Positions 43,380 through 52,839 are shown, counted from the stretch's first letter. The stretch: DNA of 64,000 bases from Lachnospiraceae bacterium (GCA_015058015.1 SVDM01000001.1:62001-126000); one strand, 5' to 3'. Notes: generated by a model not told the origin, from the letters alone. A program made the numbers and translations.

Positions 43380-44753
43380 GTGAAGGTTCATATTCCTCGC
43401 GTGATGCTGGCGGCGACGTCCAGCGGAAGCGGTAAAACAATGGTTACCTGCGGTACGTTGCAGGCCCTTATTAACAAAGGTTTAAACCCTGTTTCTTTTA
43501 AGTGCGGACCGGATTATATAGATCCTATGTTCCATGGCAGGGTAATGGGGGTATCCTCCAAGAATCTTGATACCTTCTTTACGGAGGATAACGTTACAAG
43601 ATATCTTCTTGGTAAAGAAGCCGGCAAGGCGGGAATAGCCGTTCTTGAAGGAGTAATGGGATTCTATGACGGATTAGGCGGTGTTAATACCAAGGCTTCA
43701 TCCTATGATTTGGCCAGAGTTACTGATACTCCCGTGGTTTTAATTATTGATGCCAAGGGAATGAGTCTTTCTGTGGTGGCGGAGATTGAGGGCTTTAAGA
43801 ACTTTATGCCTGACAGTAATATAGCGGGTGTCATCTTAAACCGTATGAGCCCCATGATTCTTAAAAGACTCCAGCCTGAGATAGAAAATAGAATTGGTGT
43901 AAAGGTCTTAGGATGCGTTCCTGTAGCAGATGAATTCGCCGTGGAAAGCAGACATCTTGGACTTATTACTCCTGCTGAGATTAAGGATATTAAAGAGCGT
44001 ATCAACGGTTTCGCTGATGTTATCGCGGAGAATATCTTCCTTGATAAGCTCATTGATATAGCAAAGAGTGCTCCCGATTTGGAGTATGAGGTTCCTGATA
44101 TTCCGAAATTACCGGAAGGAACAAAGCTTCGTATCGGTATCACTCATGACAATGCTTTCTGTTTTAATTACAGAGACAACGTGGAATTGATAGAGGATAT
44201 GGGAGCGGAAGTTGTGTTCTTCTCCCCCCTTAACGACAGACGTCTTCCGGATGATTTAGACGGTATGATTCTCTACGGAGGCTACCCGGAAGTCTATGCT
44301 AAGGACCTCTGCGACAATTCCAGCATGAGGAATTTCATTAAGAGTGCCATTAATGACGGTATGCCTTATCTGGCAGAATGTGGCGGTTTTATGTATCTGC
44401 ATTCCGAGATGGAAGATATGAAGGGCGTAAAGTATCCCATGGTGGGTGTCATAGAAGGGGATGCTTTTATGACGGGAGGATTGAAGCGCTTCGGATACAT
44501 TAACCTGACATCTGACGGCAAAGATGTATTCGGTAACAAAGAGATGTTCTGCAAAGGTCACGAGTTCCATTACTTCGACAGCAGCTCAAACGGAGATGGC
44601 CTAAAGGCTACCAAGCCTTTATCATCAAGGAGTTGGCAGTGCTGTCATGTTACGGAAGATAGTGTGGCAGGATTCCCTCATTTCTATTATTATTCGAATC
44701 CTGATTATATTTATTCATTCTTAATGCGATGCGCGGACAAAAAAAGGAAATGA
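43380..44753 (+). CDS. cbiA: Cobyrinate a,c-diamide synthase
   Basis: 457 residues starting at GTG 43380 with CAGGGGG about 8 bp upstream. The N-terminal ATPase domain has ATSSGSGKTMVTCG (P-loop) and FKCGPDYIDPMFH. The C-terminal class I glutamine amidotransferase domain has the nucleophile elbow AECGGFMYL. The enzyme amidates the a and c side chains of cobyrinate with glutamine and ATP. It belongs to the cbi operon, 16 bp after cbiET. Confidence 0.96.
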   Translation: MKVHIPRVMLAATSSGSGKTMVTCGTLQALINKGLNPVSFKCGPDYIDPMFHGRVMGVSSKNLDTFFTEDNVTRYLLGKEAGKAGIAVLEGVMGFYDGLGGVNTKASSYDLARVTDTPVVLIIDAKGMSLSVVAEIEGFKNFMPDSNIAGVILNRMSPMILKRLQPEIENRIGVKVLGCVPVADEFAVESRHLGLITPAEIKDIKERINGFADVIAENIFLDKLIDIAKSAPDLEYEVPDIPKLPEGTKLRIGITHDNAFCFNYRDNVELIEDMGAEVVFFSPLNDRRLPDDLDGMILYGGYPEVYAKDLCDNSSMRNFIKSAINDGMPYLAECGGFMYLHSEMEDMKGVKYPMVGVIEGDAFMTGGLKRFGYINLTSDGKDVFGNKEMFCKGHEFHYFDSSSNGDGLKATKPLSSRSWQCCHVTEDSVAGFPHFYYYSNPDYIYSFLMRCADKKRK

Positions 44754-44786
44754 TATAGATAACGTTTTGCGAAAGGAAAAAGAATT

Positions 44787-45431
44787 ATGAAAGTAGAGCT
44801 TGAGAATGTCCTTCCCGGGGACATTGAAAAGAGAAGTTTTGAAATCATCGGCGAGGAGTTGGGAGATCGCAAGTTAGACCCGCAGCTTGAGCCTATTATT
44901 AAACGAGTAATTCATACATCTGCAGATTTTGATTATGTTGATAATCTTGTATTTTCTGAAGGTGTAGTTGACAAGGCTATTGAGGCTATCAAAGAAGGCG
45001 CTTATATCATTACCGATACCCAGATGGCCAAATCCGGTATCAATAAGAAGGCCCTTGCCAAGTTTGGTGGCGAGGTGCTTAACTTCATGAGTGACGAAGA
45101 TGTGGCAGCCATTGCAAAGAAGAATGGAACTACAAGAGCCACTGCCTGCATCGATAAGGCGGCTACATTAGATAAGCCTCTGATATTTGCAGTGGGTAAT
45201 GCTCCTACAGCACTGGTGCGGCTTTACGAGCTTATTAATGAAGGCAAAATTAAACCAAGACTTATCATTGGCGTTCCCGTAGGCTTCGTTAACGTGGTTC
45301 AATCCAAGGAACTTATTATGGAAACCGACGTTCCCTATATCGTTGCAAGGGGAAGAAAAGGGGGCAGCAACGTTGCGGCTGCTATCTGCAATGCCCTGTT
45401 ATATATTATGGATAAATCACGAGGAGAATAA
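44787..45431 (+). CDS. cbiC: Cobalt-precorrin-8 methylmutase
   Basis: 214 residues with AAAGGAAAAAG upstream. CbiC/CobH motifs: RVIHTSADFDY (catalytic His), TDTQMAKSGIN, GNAPTALVRLYEL and GVPVGFVNVVQSKE. It moves the C11 methyl to C12, forming cobyrinic acid. Its order after cbiA and before cbiP is common in clostridia. Confidence 0.97.
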   Translation: MKVELENVLPGDIEKRSFEIIGEELGDRKLDPQLEPIIKRVIHTSADFDYVDNLVFSEGVVDKAIEAIKEGAYIITDTQMAKSGINKKALAKFGGEVLNFMSDEDVAAIAKKNGTTRATACIDKAATLDKPLIFAVGNAPTALVRLYELINEGKIKPRLIIGVPVGFVNVVQSKELIMETDVPYIVARGRKGGSNVAAAICNALLYIMDKSRGE

Positions 45432-45437
45432 ATTCTT

Positions 45438-46973
45438 ATGGCTAAAGCGATTATGATTCAAGGCACCATGAGCAATGCCGGCAAAAGTCTTGTTACAGCA
45501 GGACTTTGTCGTGTGTTTAAGCAGGACGGATACAAGGTTGCTCCTTTTAAGTCCCAGAACATGGCTTTGAATTCTTATATAACTGATGAAGGTTTGGAGA
45601 TGGGAAGGGCTCAGGTTATGCAGGCGGAAGCTGCAGGAATCAAGCCTTCCGTTTTGATGAATCCCATCCTTCTTAAACCTACCAATGACAAGGGCTCACA
45701 GGTTATAGTTAACGGTGAGGTCTTAGACAATATGAATGCATGGGACTATTATGAGTTCAAATCCAAGCTTCTTCCCCATGTGCAGAAAGCCTTTGATACC
45801 TTAGCGGCTGAGAATGACATAATAGTTATTGAGGGCGCAGGTTCTCCGGCGGAGATTAACCTTAATAAAGAAGACTTTGTCAATATGGGTATGGCCAAAA
45901 TCGCAGGCGCCCCGGTGCTTCTTGTGGGAGATATAGACCGCGGTGGTGTATTTGCCCAGTTATACGGTACGGTTATGCTTCTTCCTGAAGAGGATAGAAA
46001 CCGTATTAAGGGTCTGGTGGTTAATAAGTTTAGAGGAGACAAGGCTATCTTAGATCCGGGTCTTGATATGATTGAAGAGAGGGTGAACATCCCTGTTGTA
46101 GGCGTTCTTCCCTATACTTACGTTGACGTGGACGATGAAGACGGATTGTCTGAGCGTATGACCAGAAAGAATACCATAGGCAAGGTGGATATTGTGGTAC
46201 CCAGACTTCCCAGAATATCCAACTTTACTGACTTTAATATATTCGAAAGCTTTGAAGGTGTATCCCTTCGATATGTACATGATCCCAAGTCCCTTGGTAA
46301 TCCGGATATGATTATTCTCCCGGGAACCAAGAATACCATGGGAGATCTGAAATGGCTTCGGGAATCAGGTATGGAGGCTGCCATTATGCATGCTGTGGAT
46401 AAGGGAGCCGTTGTATTCGGTGTCTGTGGCGGTTATCAGATGCTGGGTGAGACTATCTCTGACCCCCACGGTGTTGAGGAAGGGGGAGAGATGAGAGGCT
46501 TAGGTCTCCTTCCCATGGATACTGTATTTGAGGCAGCTAAGACAAGAACTCGTGTTGAAGGAAAGTTCGGAAAGGTGGAGGGTGTCTTATCATCCCTTAC
46601 CGGTGTTGATATAGAAGGGTATGAGATTCATATGGGAATCTCTACCGTTAAGAACAACAAGACTCTTACCAATATTACAGGCAAGGTTGATGAAGCTTCC
46701 AATGCGGGAGGTACTGCAGGCGGAGAATATTTCACAAAGAATGAAGGAGCATTCGCCGGCAATGCCTACGGAACTTACGTACATGGTGTCTTCGACAAAG
46801 AGGGCGTAGCTGTGGCAATCTTAAGTGATCTTGCTAAGCGTAAAGGTGTTGAGTTACAAGAGCTGGAATCCTTTGATTACAAGGCTTACAAGGAAGAACA
46901 ATACGATAAGCTGGCAGATATGGTTCGTAACAACATGGACATGAAGAAAGTCTATGAGATTCTTGGAATGTAG
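45438..46973 (+). CDS. cbiP: Cobyric acid synthase
   Basis: 511 residues. N-terminal P-loop-like [30 protein letters not shown] and [10 protein letters not shown]. The C-terminal glutamine amidotransferase domain has VCGGYQMLG (nucleophile Cys) and a late YVHGVFD His segment. It amidates the b, d, e and g side chains. It is the last cbi gene here; the following gap holds a promoter and a hairpin. Confidence 0.97.
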   Translation: MAKAIMIQGTMSNAGKSLVTAGLCRVFKQDGYKVAPFKSQNMALNSYITDEGLEMGRAQVMQAEAAGIKPSVLMNPILLKPTNDKGSQVIVNGEVLDNMNAWDYYEFKSKLLPHVQKAFDTLAAENDIIVIEGAGSPAEINLNKEDFVNMGMAKIAGAPVLLVGDIDRGGVFAQLYGTVMLLPEEDRNRIKGLVVNKFRGDKAILDPGLDMIEERVNIPVVGVLPYTYVDVDDEDGLSERMTRKNTIGKVDIVVPRLPRISNFTDFNIFESFEGVSLRYVHDPKSLGNPDMIILPGTKNTMGDLKWLRESGMEAAIMHAVDKGAVVFGVCGGYQMLGETISDPHGVEEGGEMRGLGLLPMDTVFEAAKTRTRVEGKFGKVEGVLSSLTGVDIEGYEIHMGISTVKNNKTLTNITGKVDEASNAGGTAGGEYFTKNEGAFAGNAYGTYVHGVFDKEGVAVAILSDLAKRKGVELQELESFDYKAYKEEQYDKLADMVRNNMDMKKVYEILGM

Positions 46974-47013
46974 GCTTAAAATGTAGGCTATATATGAAGA
47001 ATCCTGCATTTAT

Positions 47014-47041
47014 TTGACTTATAGAAAGAATTGTTTATAAT
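47014..47041 (+). promoter_or_regulatory. Promoter of the CobW-type GTPase genes
   Basis: TTGACT (47014-47019), 16-bp spacer, TATAAT (47036-47041). Confidence 0.75.
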
Positions 47042-47058
47042 TGATACTAAGGAAGAAC

Positions 47059-47084
47059 AAGAGCCCGAATTATTTGGGCTCTTT
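47059..47084 (+). terminator. Hairpin between cbiP and the CobW genes
   Basis: AAGAGCCC (47059-47066) pairs with GGGCTCTT (47076-47083), 9-nt loop. Only a short T-run follows (CTTTAG), so it may end the cbi transcript weakly or lie at the start of the CobW transcript. Confidence 0.6.
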
Positions 47085-47118
47085 AGTGTTAAGATAATTA
47101 TAGAAAGAAGTGATATAT

Positions 47119-48222
47119 ATGACTAAGACAGCTGTTTTTTCAGGTTTTTTGGGAGCAGGTAAGACTACTCTTATTAAGAAGCTTATTAAGGAAGTGTATG
47201 AAGGACAAAAAATCGTCCTTATAGAGAATGAATTCGGTGAGATCGGAATTGACGGAGGCTTTTTAAAAGACGCCGGAATCGAGATAACCGAGATGAATCA
47301 GGGATGTATCTGTTGTTCTCTGGTGGGAGATTTTGATAAGGCATTGAAGGAAGTGGTTGAAACCTACCATCCTGACCGTATCATTATCGAGCCTTCGGGA
47401 GTAGGTAAGCTTTCAGACGTTATTAAGGCTATTAAGAATGTATCAAAAGATGCCGGCCTTGAGCTTGACTGCGCCGTAGCTGTTGTAGATGCCAAAAAGG
47501 CTAAGATGTATATGAAGAACTTCGGTGAGTTCTTCAGCAATCAGATAGAGAATGCCACAACCATAGTTTTATCCCGTACTCAGATGGTGACGGAAGAGAA
47601 GCTTTCCCAGGCTGTAGAGCTGGTTAAGGGACTTAATGACAAGGCTGCTATTATCACAACTCCCTGGGAGGAGATTGAGGGAAGCGTTATTGTTAAGGCT
47701 ATGGAGGGCAAGAATGACTTGCTTGAAAGTCTCGTAGAAGAATATGAACATGAGCATGAACATGAGCATCATCACGACCACGATCATGACCACCATCATC
47801 ATGAACATGATGAAAACTGTACATGCGGTTGTCATGACCATGATCACGAACATCATCACCACGACCACGACCATGATCACGACCATCACCACGACCACGA
47901 CCATGATCATGAGCATCATCATGATCATGAGGGTCATCATCATGCAGATGATGTCTTCACCAGCTGGGGCATGGAGACACCTGCCAAGTTTACTGAGGAC
48001 AAAATCAAATCCATATTAGAGAAATTGTCTGGTGAATCCGGTGAATACGGGGTAATCCTTCGAGCCAAGGGCATAGTTCCGGCAGAAGAAGGAGAGTGGA
48101 TTCACTTCGATATGGTTCCCGGTGAGTATGAGATAAGAAGAGGTGCTGCTGATTACACCGGCCGTCTCTGCGTCATCGGAACTGAATTAAAGGAAGATAA
48201 GATTCGCGATTTATTCGCTTAA
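47119..48222 (+). CDS. CobW/G3E-family GTPase with extreme His-rich metal-binding region
   Basis: 367 residues from ATG 47119 (a GTG at 47110 overlaps the AAGAAG site). G3E GTPase: Walker A GFLGAGKTT, the metal motif CICC in QGCICCSLVGD, a GTPase base motif region (VLSRTQM, replacing the usual NKxD) and IIEPSGVGK. Between residues ~208 and ~277 is a run of about 36 histidines mixed with Asp/Glu plus a CTCGC cluster. The CobW C-terminal domain follows. These proteins are metallochaperones for Zn, Co or Ni. Next to the cbi genes, cobalt handling is plausible, but zinc is equally possible from sequence. Confidence 0.9.
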   Translation: MTKTAVFSGFLGAGKTTLIKKLIKEVYEGQKIVLIENEFGEIGIDGGFLKDAGIEITEMNQGCICCSLVGDFDKALKEVVETYHPDRIIIEPSGVGKLSDVIKAIKNVSKDAGLELDCAVAVVDAKKAKMYMKNFGEFFSNQIENATTIVLSRTQMVTEEKLSQAVELVKGLNDKAAIITTPWEEIEGSVIVKAMEGKNDLLESLVEEYEHEHEHEHHHDHDHDHHHHEHDENCTCGCHDHDHEHHHHDHDHDHDHHHDHDHDHEHHHDHEGHHHADDVFTSWGMETPAKFTEDKIKSILEKLSGESGEYGVILRAKGIVPAEEGEWIHFDMVPGEYEIRRGAADYTGRLCVIGTELKEDKIRDLFA

Positions 48223-48253
48223 GAAGGGGTCGAACTCGTCAGGAGGAATTAAC

Positions 48254-49195
48254 ATGAGACAAGTACCTGTATATATTTTTACGGGATTTTTAGAAAGCGG
48301 CAAGACCACTTTCATTATTGATACGTTAAAAGATCCGGGCTTCTCTGAAGGTGAGAAGACCCTGGTTATTGTATGTGAAGAAGGAGAGGTTGAGTACGAA
48401 GATGAGCTTCTTCGGGAGACTAACGCTGTTGTTGAGTACGTGGAAGATCCCGAGCAGCTAAATCATGACTATTTTGTCTTTCTTCACAAGAAGCACAAAC
48501 CTGCCCAGGTTATTATCGAGTACAATGGAACCTGGCCTATGGAGAAGCTCCTTAATAATGAGCCTCCCAGGCAATGGGTTGTGGCTGAGATTCTTTCTAC
48601 TGCCGATGCGTCTACCTTCGATACCTATATGGCGAATATGAGGTCCATGCTTCTTGATCAGTTCTCTGAATCAGACGTACTAATCTTTAACAGATGTATG
48701 CCGGAGACACCCAAGGCATCATACAAGCGTACCATGAGGGCTAATAATCGTAAGCTCCGTATGATATTTGAGAATGCAGACGGCTCATTAGATGATAAAA
48801 TCGATGAAGAAGTGCCGTATGACTTAAATGCGGATTTAATTAGTGTGGAAGACGACGATTTTGGTATCTTCTATATAGATGCCATGGAACACCCTGAGAA
48901 ATATGAGGGTAAAAAGATTACATTTAAAGGAATGGTTTATCGGGGAAAGAAGATGGCAGATAATGAATTCGTTCCCGGACGCCATGTTATGACTTGTTGT
49001 GCTGACGATATTGCATTCTTTGGCTTCTTAAGTAAATATACAGGGGCTGACAAGCTTCGGGTTAAATCCTGGGTCAAGGTTGTAGCGGATATTAAAATAG
49101 AATTCGTTAAAGAATACCAAGGCGATGGCCCTGTATTGTATATTTCCAAGGTGGAAGAGTGCGATGCGCCTAAAGAAACGCTGGTTTACTTCTGA
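48254..49195 (+). CDS. CobW-like GTPase fused to a YcgQ/DUF1980-like C-terminal domain
   Basis: 313 residues with AGGAGGAATTAAC before ATG. The N-terminal half keeps Walker A (GFLESGKTT) and a G3E layout, but the CxCC metal motif is absent: the equivalent stretch reads VEYVEDPEQLN. The C-terminal ~95 residues (ITFKGMVYRGKKM, VMTCCADDIAFFGF, KSWVKVVADIKIEF) resemble the YcgQ/DUF1980 oligonucleotide-binding-like domain usually encoded beside a DUF318 permease. It follows the His-rich CobW by 31 bp. The pair may work together in metal allocation (inference). Confidence 0.78.
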   Translation: MRQVPVYIFTGFLESGKTTFIIDTLKDPGFSEGEKTLVIVCEEGEVEYEDELLRETNAVVEYVEDPEQLNHDYFVFLHKKHKPAQVIIEYNGTWPMEKLLNNEPPRQWVVAEILSTADASTFDTYMANMRSMLLDQFSESDVLIFNRCMPETPKASYKRTMRANNRKLRMIFENADGSLDDKIDEEVPYDLNADLISVEDDDFGIFYIDAMEHPEKYEGKKITFKGMVYRGKKMADNEFVPGRHVMTCCADDIAFFGFLSKYTGADKLRVKSWVKVVADIKIEFVKEYQGDGPVLYISKVEECDAPKETLVYF

Positions 49196-49296
49196 TTTAA
49201 TATAATAGCGATTATTTACAGAATATGGAATGAAGGATAAACCTTCAATTCTGATTTAACGTGACGGAGAATCTTTCAAAAATTTAAAAAAAGTAG

Positions 49297-49325
49297 TTGC
49301 TTTTTGGGTAAAGAACAAGTATAAT
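49297..49325 (+). promoter_or_regulatory. Promoter of dut
   Basis: TTGCTT (49297-49302), 17-bp spacer, TATAAT (49320-49325), about 50 bp before the dut start. Confidence 0.65.
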
Positions 49326-49373
49326 GTGTCTTGTGCATTTCGATTGGAAGCAATTAGGGACGGGTATTTGAGC

Positions 49374-49808
49374 ATGGAGACCTTAAAGGTTAAGTATTTC
49401 ACCGACAAGATTGATAAGCTTGCATTTATAGAAGGCAAGTCGGATTGGATTGACCTTCGTGCTTCTGAAGAAGTGGTGATGAAGGCCGGTGAATGGAAGC
49501 TGATTCCCTTAGGGATTGCTATAGAACTTCCCAGAGGATATGAGGCCCATGTGGTACCCAGAAGCTCTACTTTTAAGAACTTCGGACTTATTCAGACCAA
49601 TTCAATGGGAGTTATCGATGAGACTTACTGCGGAGATAATGACCAGTGGTATGTTCCCATGTATGCCCTTAGAGATACAGTTGTTCATGTGAATGATCGT
49701 ATCGCTCAGTTCCGTATTATGGAGCATCAGCCGGATATTGTGTTCCAAGAGGTTGATAAGCTTGAAGGGGCTGACCGCGGAGGATTCGGAAGCACAGGAA
49801 TTTCATAA
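49374..49808 (+). CDS. dut: dUTP diphosphatase (trimeric dUTPase family)
   Basis: 144 residues from ATG 49374; TTG 49368 is an alternative and a GTG further upstream would overlap the promoter. dUTPase motifs in order: [14 protein letters not shown] (motif 1), [16 protein letters not shown] (motif 2), [10 protein letters not shown] (motif 3, uracil pocket), DRIAQFRI (motif 4) and GGFGSTG (motif 5). It hydrolyses dUTP to dUMP, limiting uracil in DNA. The sequence is somewhat divergent; dCTP deaminase-like activity is less likely. It ends 8 bp before the tRNA gene. Confidence 0.88.
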   Translation: METLKVKYFTDKIDKLAFIEGKSDWIDLRASEEVVMKAGEWKLIPLGIAIELPRGYEAHVVPRSSTFKNFGLIQTNSMGVIDETYCGDNDQWYVPMYALRDTVVHVNDRIAQFRIMEHQPDIVFQEVDKLEGADRGGFGSTGIS

Positions 49809-49816
49809 CAAGATAG

Positions 49817-49890
49817 CGGGGCGTGGCGTAGTTTGGTAGCGCGCACGGCTGGGGGCCGTGAGGTCGCAGGTTCAAATCCTGTCGCCCCGA
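49817..49890 (+). tRNA. tRNA-Pro (GGG)
   Basis: 74 nt. Acceptor stem CGGGGCG / CGCCCCG with discriminator A, anticodon stem CACGG/CCGTG with loop CTGGGGG (anticodon GGG), and the T-loop GGTTCAAATCC. CCA is not encoded. Confidence 0.96.
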
Positions 49891-49904
49891 GTTATAGCTA
49901 AAAA

Positions 49905-49932
49905 GGGGCTCCGTTGCGGAGGCCCGTTTTTT
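49905..49932 (+). terminator. Terminator after tRNA-Pro
   Basis: GGGGCTCCG and CGGAGGCCCG form a GC-rich stem with a small bulge and short loop, followed by TTTTTT (49927-49932). Confidence 0.85.
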
Positions 49933-49963
49933 GTATATGTTATTCCGGGAAAGGAGAAGGCGT

Positions 49964-50890
49964 ATGAGCAAACCCAATGAACTAATGTCTCGAGTGAATG
50001 AACGCTACAGTTCGCTGAGCAAGGGCCAGAAGCTTCTTGCTACTTATATCACGGACAATTATGACAAGGCCGTATTCCTTACTGCAGCTAAGCTTGGCAA
50101 GGTGGTAGGAGTCAGCGAGTCTACGGTTGTTCGTTTCGCCACTCAGCTTGGTTATAAGGGATATCCGGAGTTTCAAAAGGCTTTGGAAGAGTTGGTTCGT
50201 AATAAGCTGAACTCTGTTCAGCGTATGGAAGTTACCTATGAGAGAATCGATCAATCGGAGATTCTCGATACAGTATTAAGCTCTGATATCGACAATATCA
50301 AGCATACGCTAGAGAATATTGATCATGCGGCATTTGACCTTGCGGTAGAGACCATTCTTTCCGCCAGGAAGATATATGTAATAGGAATAAGAAGCTGTGC
50401 ACCTCTGGCCAACTTCCTTTCTTTCTATCTGAAGTTTATATTCGAAGATGTTATTCTGCTGGCAACCAGCAGCGCCAATGAACTCTTCGAACAGACCATG
50501 CATATTACCGGGGATGACGTTATAATAGGAATAAGCTTCCCCAGGTACTCCATGAGAACTTTGAAGACCCTGGAATTCGCTAACAATCGTAATGCCAAGG
50601 TTATTACCATTACGGACAGCGTGCATTCCCCTATGAACCTGTACTCGTCCTGCAATCTTATTGCTAACAGTGATATGGCTTCCATAGTGGATTCTTTAAC
50701 AGCGCCATTAAGCGTAATTAACGCTCTTATTGTAGCTCTTTGCATGCGTAAACGTGATGACGTGGTTACCACCTTAGAGAGCCTTGAGCAAATCTGGGAT
50801 GAATACCAGGTATACGACAATGATGAACTTGATTATATCGGTGACTCGGTAAAGATGAGATACTCCGAGTTGGGAGACGTTGATGAATAA
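49964..50890 (+). CDS. MurR/RpiR-family transcriptional regulator
   Basis: 308 residues from ATG 49964, with AAGGAG 7 bp upstream. The N-terminal HTH_6 domain (LSKGQKLLATYI, AKLGKVVGVSESTVVRFA) is followed by a SIS sugar-phosphate isomerase-fold domain (~130-260: IYVIGIRSCAPLANFL, GISFPRYSMRTLKTLEFA). Such regulators bind phosphosugars. No sugar gene is adjacent; it overlaps the start of the flavoprotein gene by 8 bp. The effector is unknown. Confidence 0.92.
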   Translation: MSKPNELMSRVNERYSSLSKGQKLLATYITDNYDKAVFLTAAKLGKVVGVSESTVVRFATQLGYKGYPEFQKALEELVRNKLNSVQRMEVTYERIDQSEILDTVLSSDIDNIKHTLENIDHAAFDLAVETILSARKIYVIGIRSCAPLANFLSFYLKFIFEDVILLATSSANELFEQTMHITGDDVIIGISFPRYSMRTLKTLEFANNRNAKVITITDSVHSPMNLYSSCNLIANSDMASIVDSLTAPLSVINALIVALCMRKRDDVVTTLESLEQIWDEYQVYDNDELDYIGDSVKMRYSELGDVDE

Positions 50891-52118
50891 AGTGATTGTA
50901 ATAGGCGGTGGGGCATCAGGGATGCTTGCCGCCATTATTGCTGCCAGAGAAGGGGCAGATGTTACCTTAATAGAGAAGAATGAAAAGCTGGGTAAGAAGA
51001 TTTATATCACCGGCAAAGGACGATGTAATCTTACCAATGACTGTGACAGAGATACTTTCTTTGCAAATGTCACTGAGAACCCTAAGTTTATGTACTCGGC
51101 ATATGCAGCTTTTGACAAGGACGCATTACTTTCTTTGCTATCTGAAGGTGGTCTTAAGACCAAGACTGAGCGGGGCGGAAGAGTATTCCCGGTTTCGGAT
51201 CATGCATCAGACGTTACAGGGGCTTTAAAAAGGTTACTTGATAGGGAAAAAGTCGAGGTTTTACTGAATACGGAAGTCGGCGAATTGTTAACGCAGGATT
51301 TAACTATCAAAGGGGTTAGACTAACTAACGGCAATACTTATAATTGCGACAGGGTCATACTTTGTACCGGAGGTTTATCCTATCCTTCCACGGGCTCTGA
51401 CGGATTCGGATTGAAGGCGGCAAAGGCTCTGGGACTAAAAGTGACGGATACAGCCCCCTCCTTAGTGCCCTTTAATGCAAAAGAATCTTATGTAAAAGAA
51501 CTTCAGGGTCTTGCGCCAAGGAATGTTTCTGTTAAAGTATTAAATAGAAAGAATAAGGTAATATTTGAAGAATTCGGAGAGATGCTCTTTACTCACTTCG
51601 GAGTAAGCGGTCCTTTGATGCTTTCGGCATCCAGTGTATGTAATAAGGCCATAAGGGAAGAAGAATTAAAGCTTCTTATCGACTTTAAGCCTGCTATTGA
51701 TGAAGCTACACTTGATAAGAGACTTCTTCGAATATTTGATGAGAACAAGAATAAGGCGCTGAAGAATTCTATTAACTCTTTGATGCCTGCATCTATGATT
51801 CCCGTGGTGATAGAATTGGCGGGAATAGATCCGGAGAAGAAGGTTAACGAAATCTCTAAGGGTGAGAGAAACGCTATAGTAAGCGTTCTTAAGGCATTTC
51901 CCGTAACTCTTACTTCCCTTAGGGGATACAATGAGGCTATAATAACAAGAGGCGGAATATCTGTTAAGGAAGTTAATCCTAAGACCATGGAGACAAAACA
52001 GATAAAAGGGCTCTTTGTTGCCGGAGAAGTCTTAGATGTGGATGCTCTTACGGGAGGCTTCAACCTGCAGATTGCATGGTCTACCGGGTATTTGGCAGGA
52101 CTCAATGCGGCACAGTAA
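50883..52118 (+). CDS. NAD(P)/FAD-dependent oxidoreductase, BaiN/HI0933 family
   Basis: 411 residues from ATG 50883, overlapping the regulator stop. N-terminal FAD Rossmann motif VIVIGGGASGMLAAIIAAREG, then GKKIYITGKGRCNLTND, LCTGGLSYPSTGSDG and the C-terminal GLFVAGEVLDVDALTGGFN, all typical of the family. Proposed activities include flavin-dependent reduction of organic substrates; the substrate here is unknown. It is followed 48 bp later by cmk, the usual neighbour in Lachnospiraceae. Confidence 0.92.
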   Translation: MNKVIVIGGGASGMLAAIIAAREGADVTLIEKNEKLGKKIYITGKGRCNLTNDCDRDTFFANVTENPKFMYSAYAAFDKDALLSLLSEGGLKTKTERGGRVFPVSDHASDVTGALKRLLDREKVEVLLNTEVGELLTQDLTIKGVRLTNGNTYNCDRVILCTGGLSYPSTGSDGFGLKAAKALGLKVTDTAPSLVPFNAKESYVKELQGLAPRNVSVKVLNRKNKVIFEEFGEMLFTHFGVSGPLMLSASSVCNKAIREEELKLLIDFKPAIDEATLDKRLLRIFDENKNKALKNSINSLMPASMIPVVIELAGIDPEKKVNEISKGERNAIVSVLKAFPVTLTSLRGYNEAIITRGGISVKEVNPKTMETKQIKGLFVAGEVLDVDALTGGFNLQIAWSTGYLAGLNAAQ

Positions 52119-52166
52119 AAGTATACTCAAGTTTAATTAATGGAGAAATTGATGGAGGATTTAATT

Positions 52167-52835
52167 ATGGGATTTAATGTAGCAATTGACGGTCCGGCAG
52201 GCGCCGGCAAATCAACTGTGGCTAAGATGATTTCCAAGGAGATGGGATTTATCTATGTTGATACAGGAGCAATGTTTAGAGCGATAGGGATTTATTTCTT
52301 GCGTAACAACATTAATCCTGAGGATGACGACGCGGTTGCCGAGGCTTGCAAAAAGATAGATGTTGGTATCGTCTATGAAAATGGTACGCAACAGGTTCTC
52401 TTAAACGGTGAGAATGTAACGGGACAGCTTCGTACCCAGGAAGTTGGGGATATGGCAAGTCGTGCATCCGTTAACCCCAACGTTCGTAATGCATTGCTTG
52501 AACTGCAGAGAAAGCTGGCAAGAGAGAATGATGTGGTAATGGACGGAAGAGATATCGGTACAGTTGTACTTCCCAATGCCGATTTGAAGATTTATCTTAC
52601 GGCTTCTTCCCGTATCCGTGCCATAAGACGTGTGGGAGAACTCAAAGAAAAAGGCATTGAGGCTGACCTTGATGTAACGGAGCAAGAGATTATTGAACGT
52701 GATAACAGAGACATGAATCGTGAGGTGGCTCCCCTTAAGCAGGCGGATGATGCGGTTCTTGTTAATACAGACGAGATGGATGCTGACGCTGTATGCGCAA
52801 AGCTTATGGCTATGGTTAAGGAACGTAAAGGCTAG
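52167..52835 (+). CDS. cmk: Cytidylate kinase
   Basis: 222 residues from ATG 52167, with GGAGG 8 bp upstream; ATG 52140 and others upstream are less likely because the family N terminus is VAIDGPAGAGKST. Further motifs: YVDTGAMFRA, VVMDGRDIGTVVLPNA and RDNRDMNREVAPLK. It phosphorylates CMP/dCMP. It precedes ispH by 4 bp, giving the cmk-ispH-rpsA order common in Clostridia. Confidence 0.97.
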   Translation: MGFNVAIDGPAGAGKSTVAKMISKEMGFIYVDTGAMFRAIGIYFLRNNINPEDDDAVAEACKKIDVGIVYENGTQQVLLNGENVTGQLRTQEVGDMASRASVNPNVRNALLELQRKLARENDVVMDGRDIGTVVLPNADLKIYLTASSRIRAIRRVGELKEKGIEADLDVTEQEIIERDNRDMNREVAPLKQADDAVLVNTDEMDADAVCAKLMAMVKERKG

Positions 52836-52839
52836 ATTT

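Noticed and set aside
47569..47943. Met/Val-rich membrane-like reading frame opposite the His-rich CobW region
   Set aside because: It is only the reverse reading of CAT/CAC-GAC/GAT repeats.
47750..47945. Short tandem repeats that could suggest a CRISPR array
   Set aside because: Units are 3-6 bp His/Asp codons in frame within a gene; there are no spacers.
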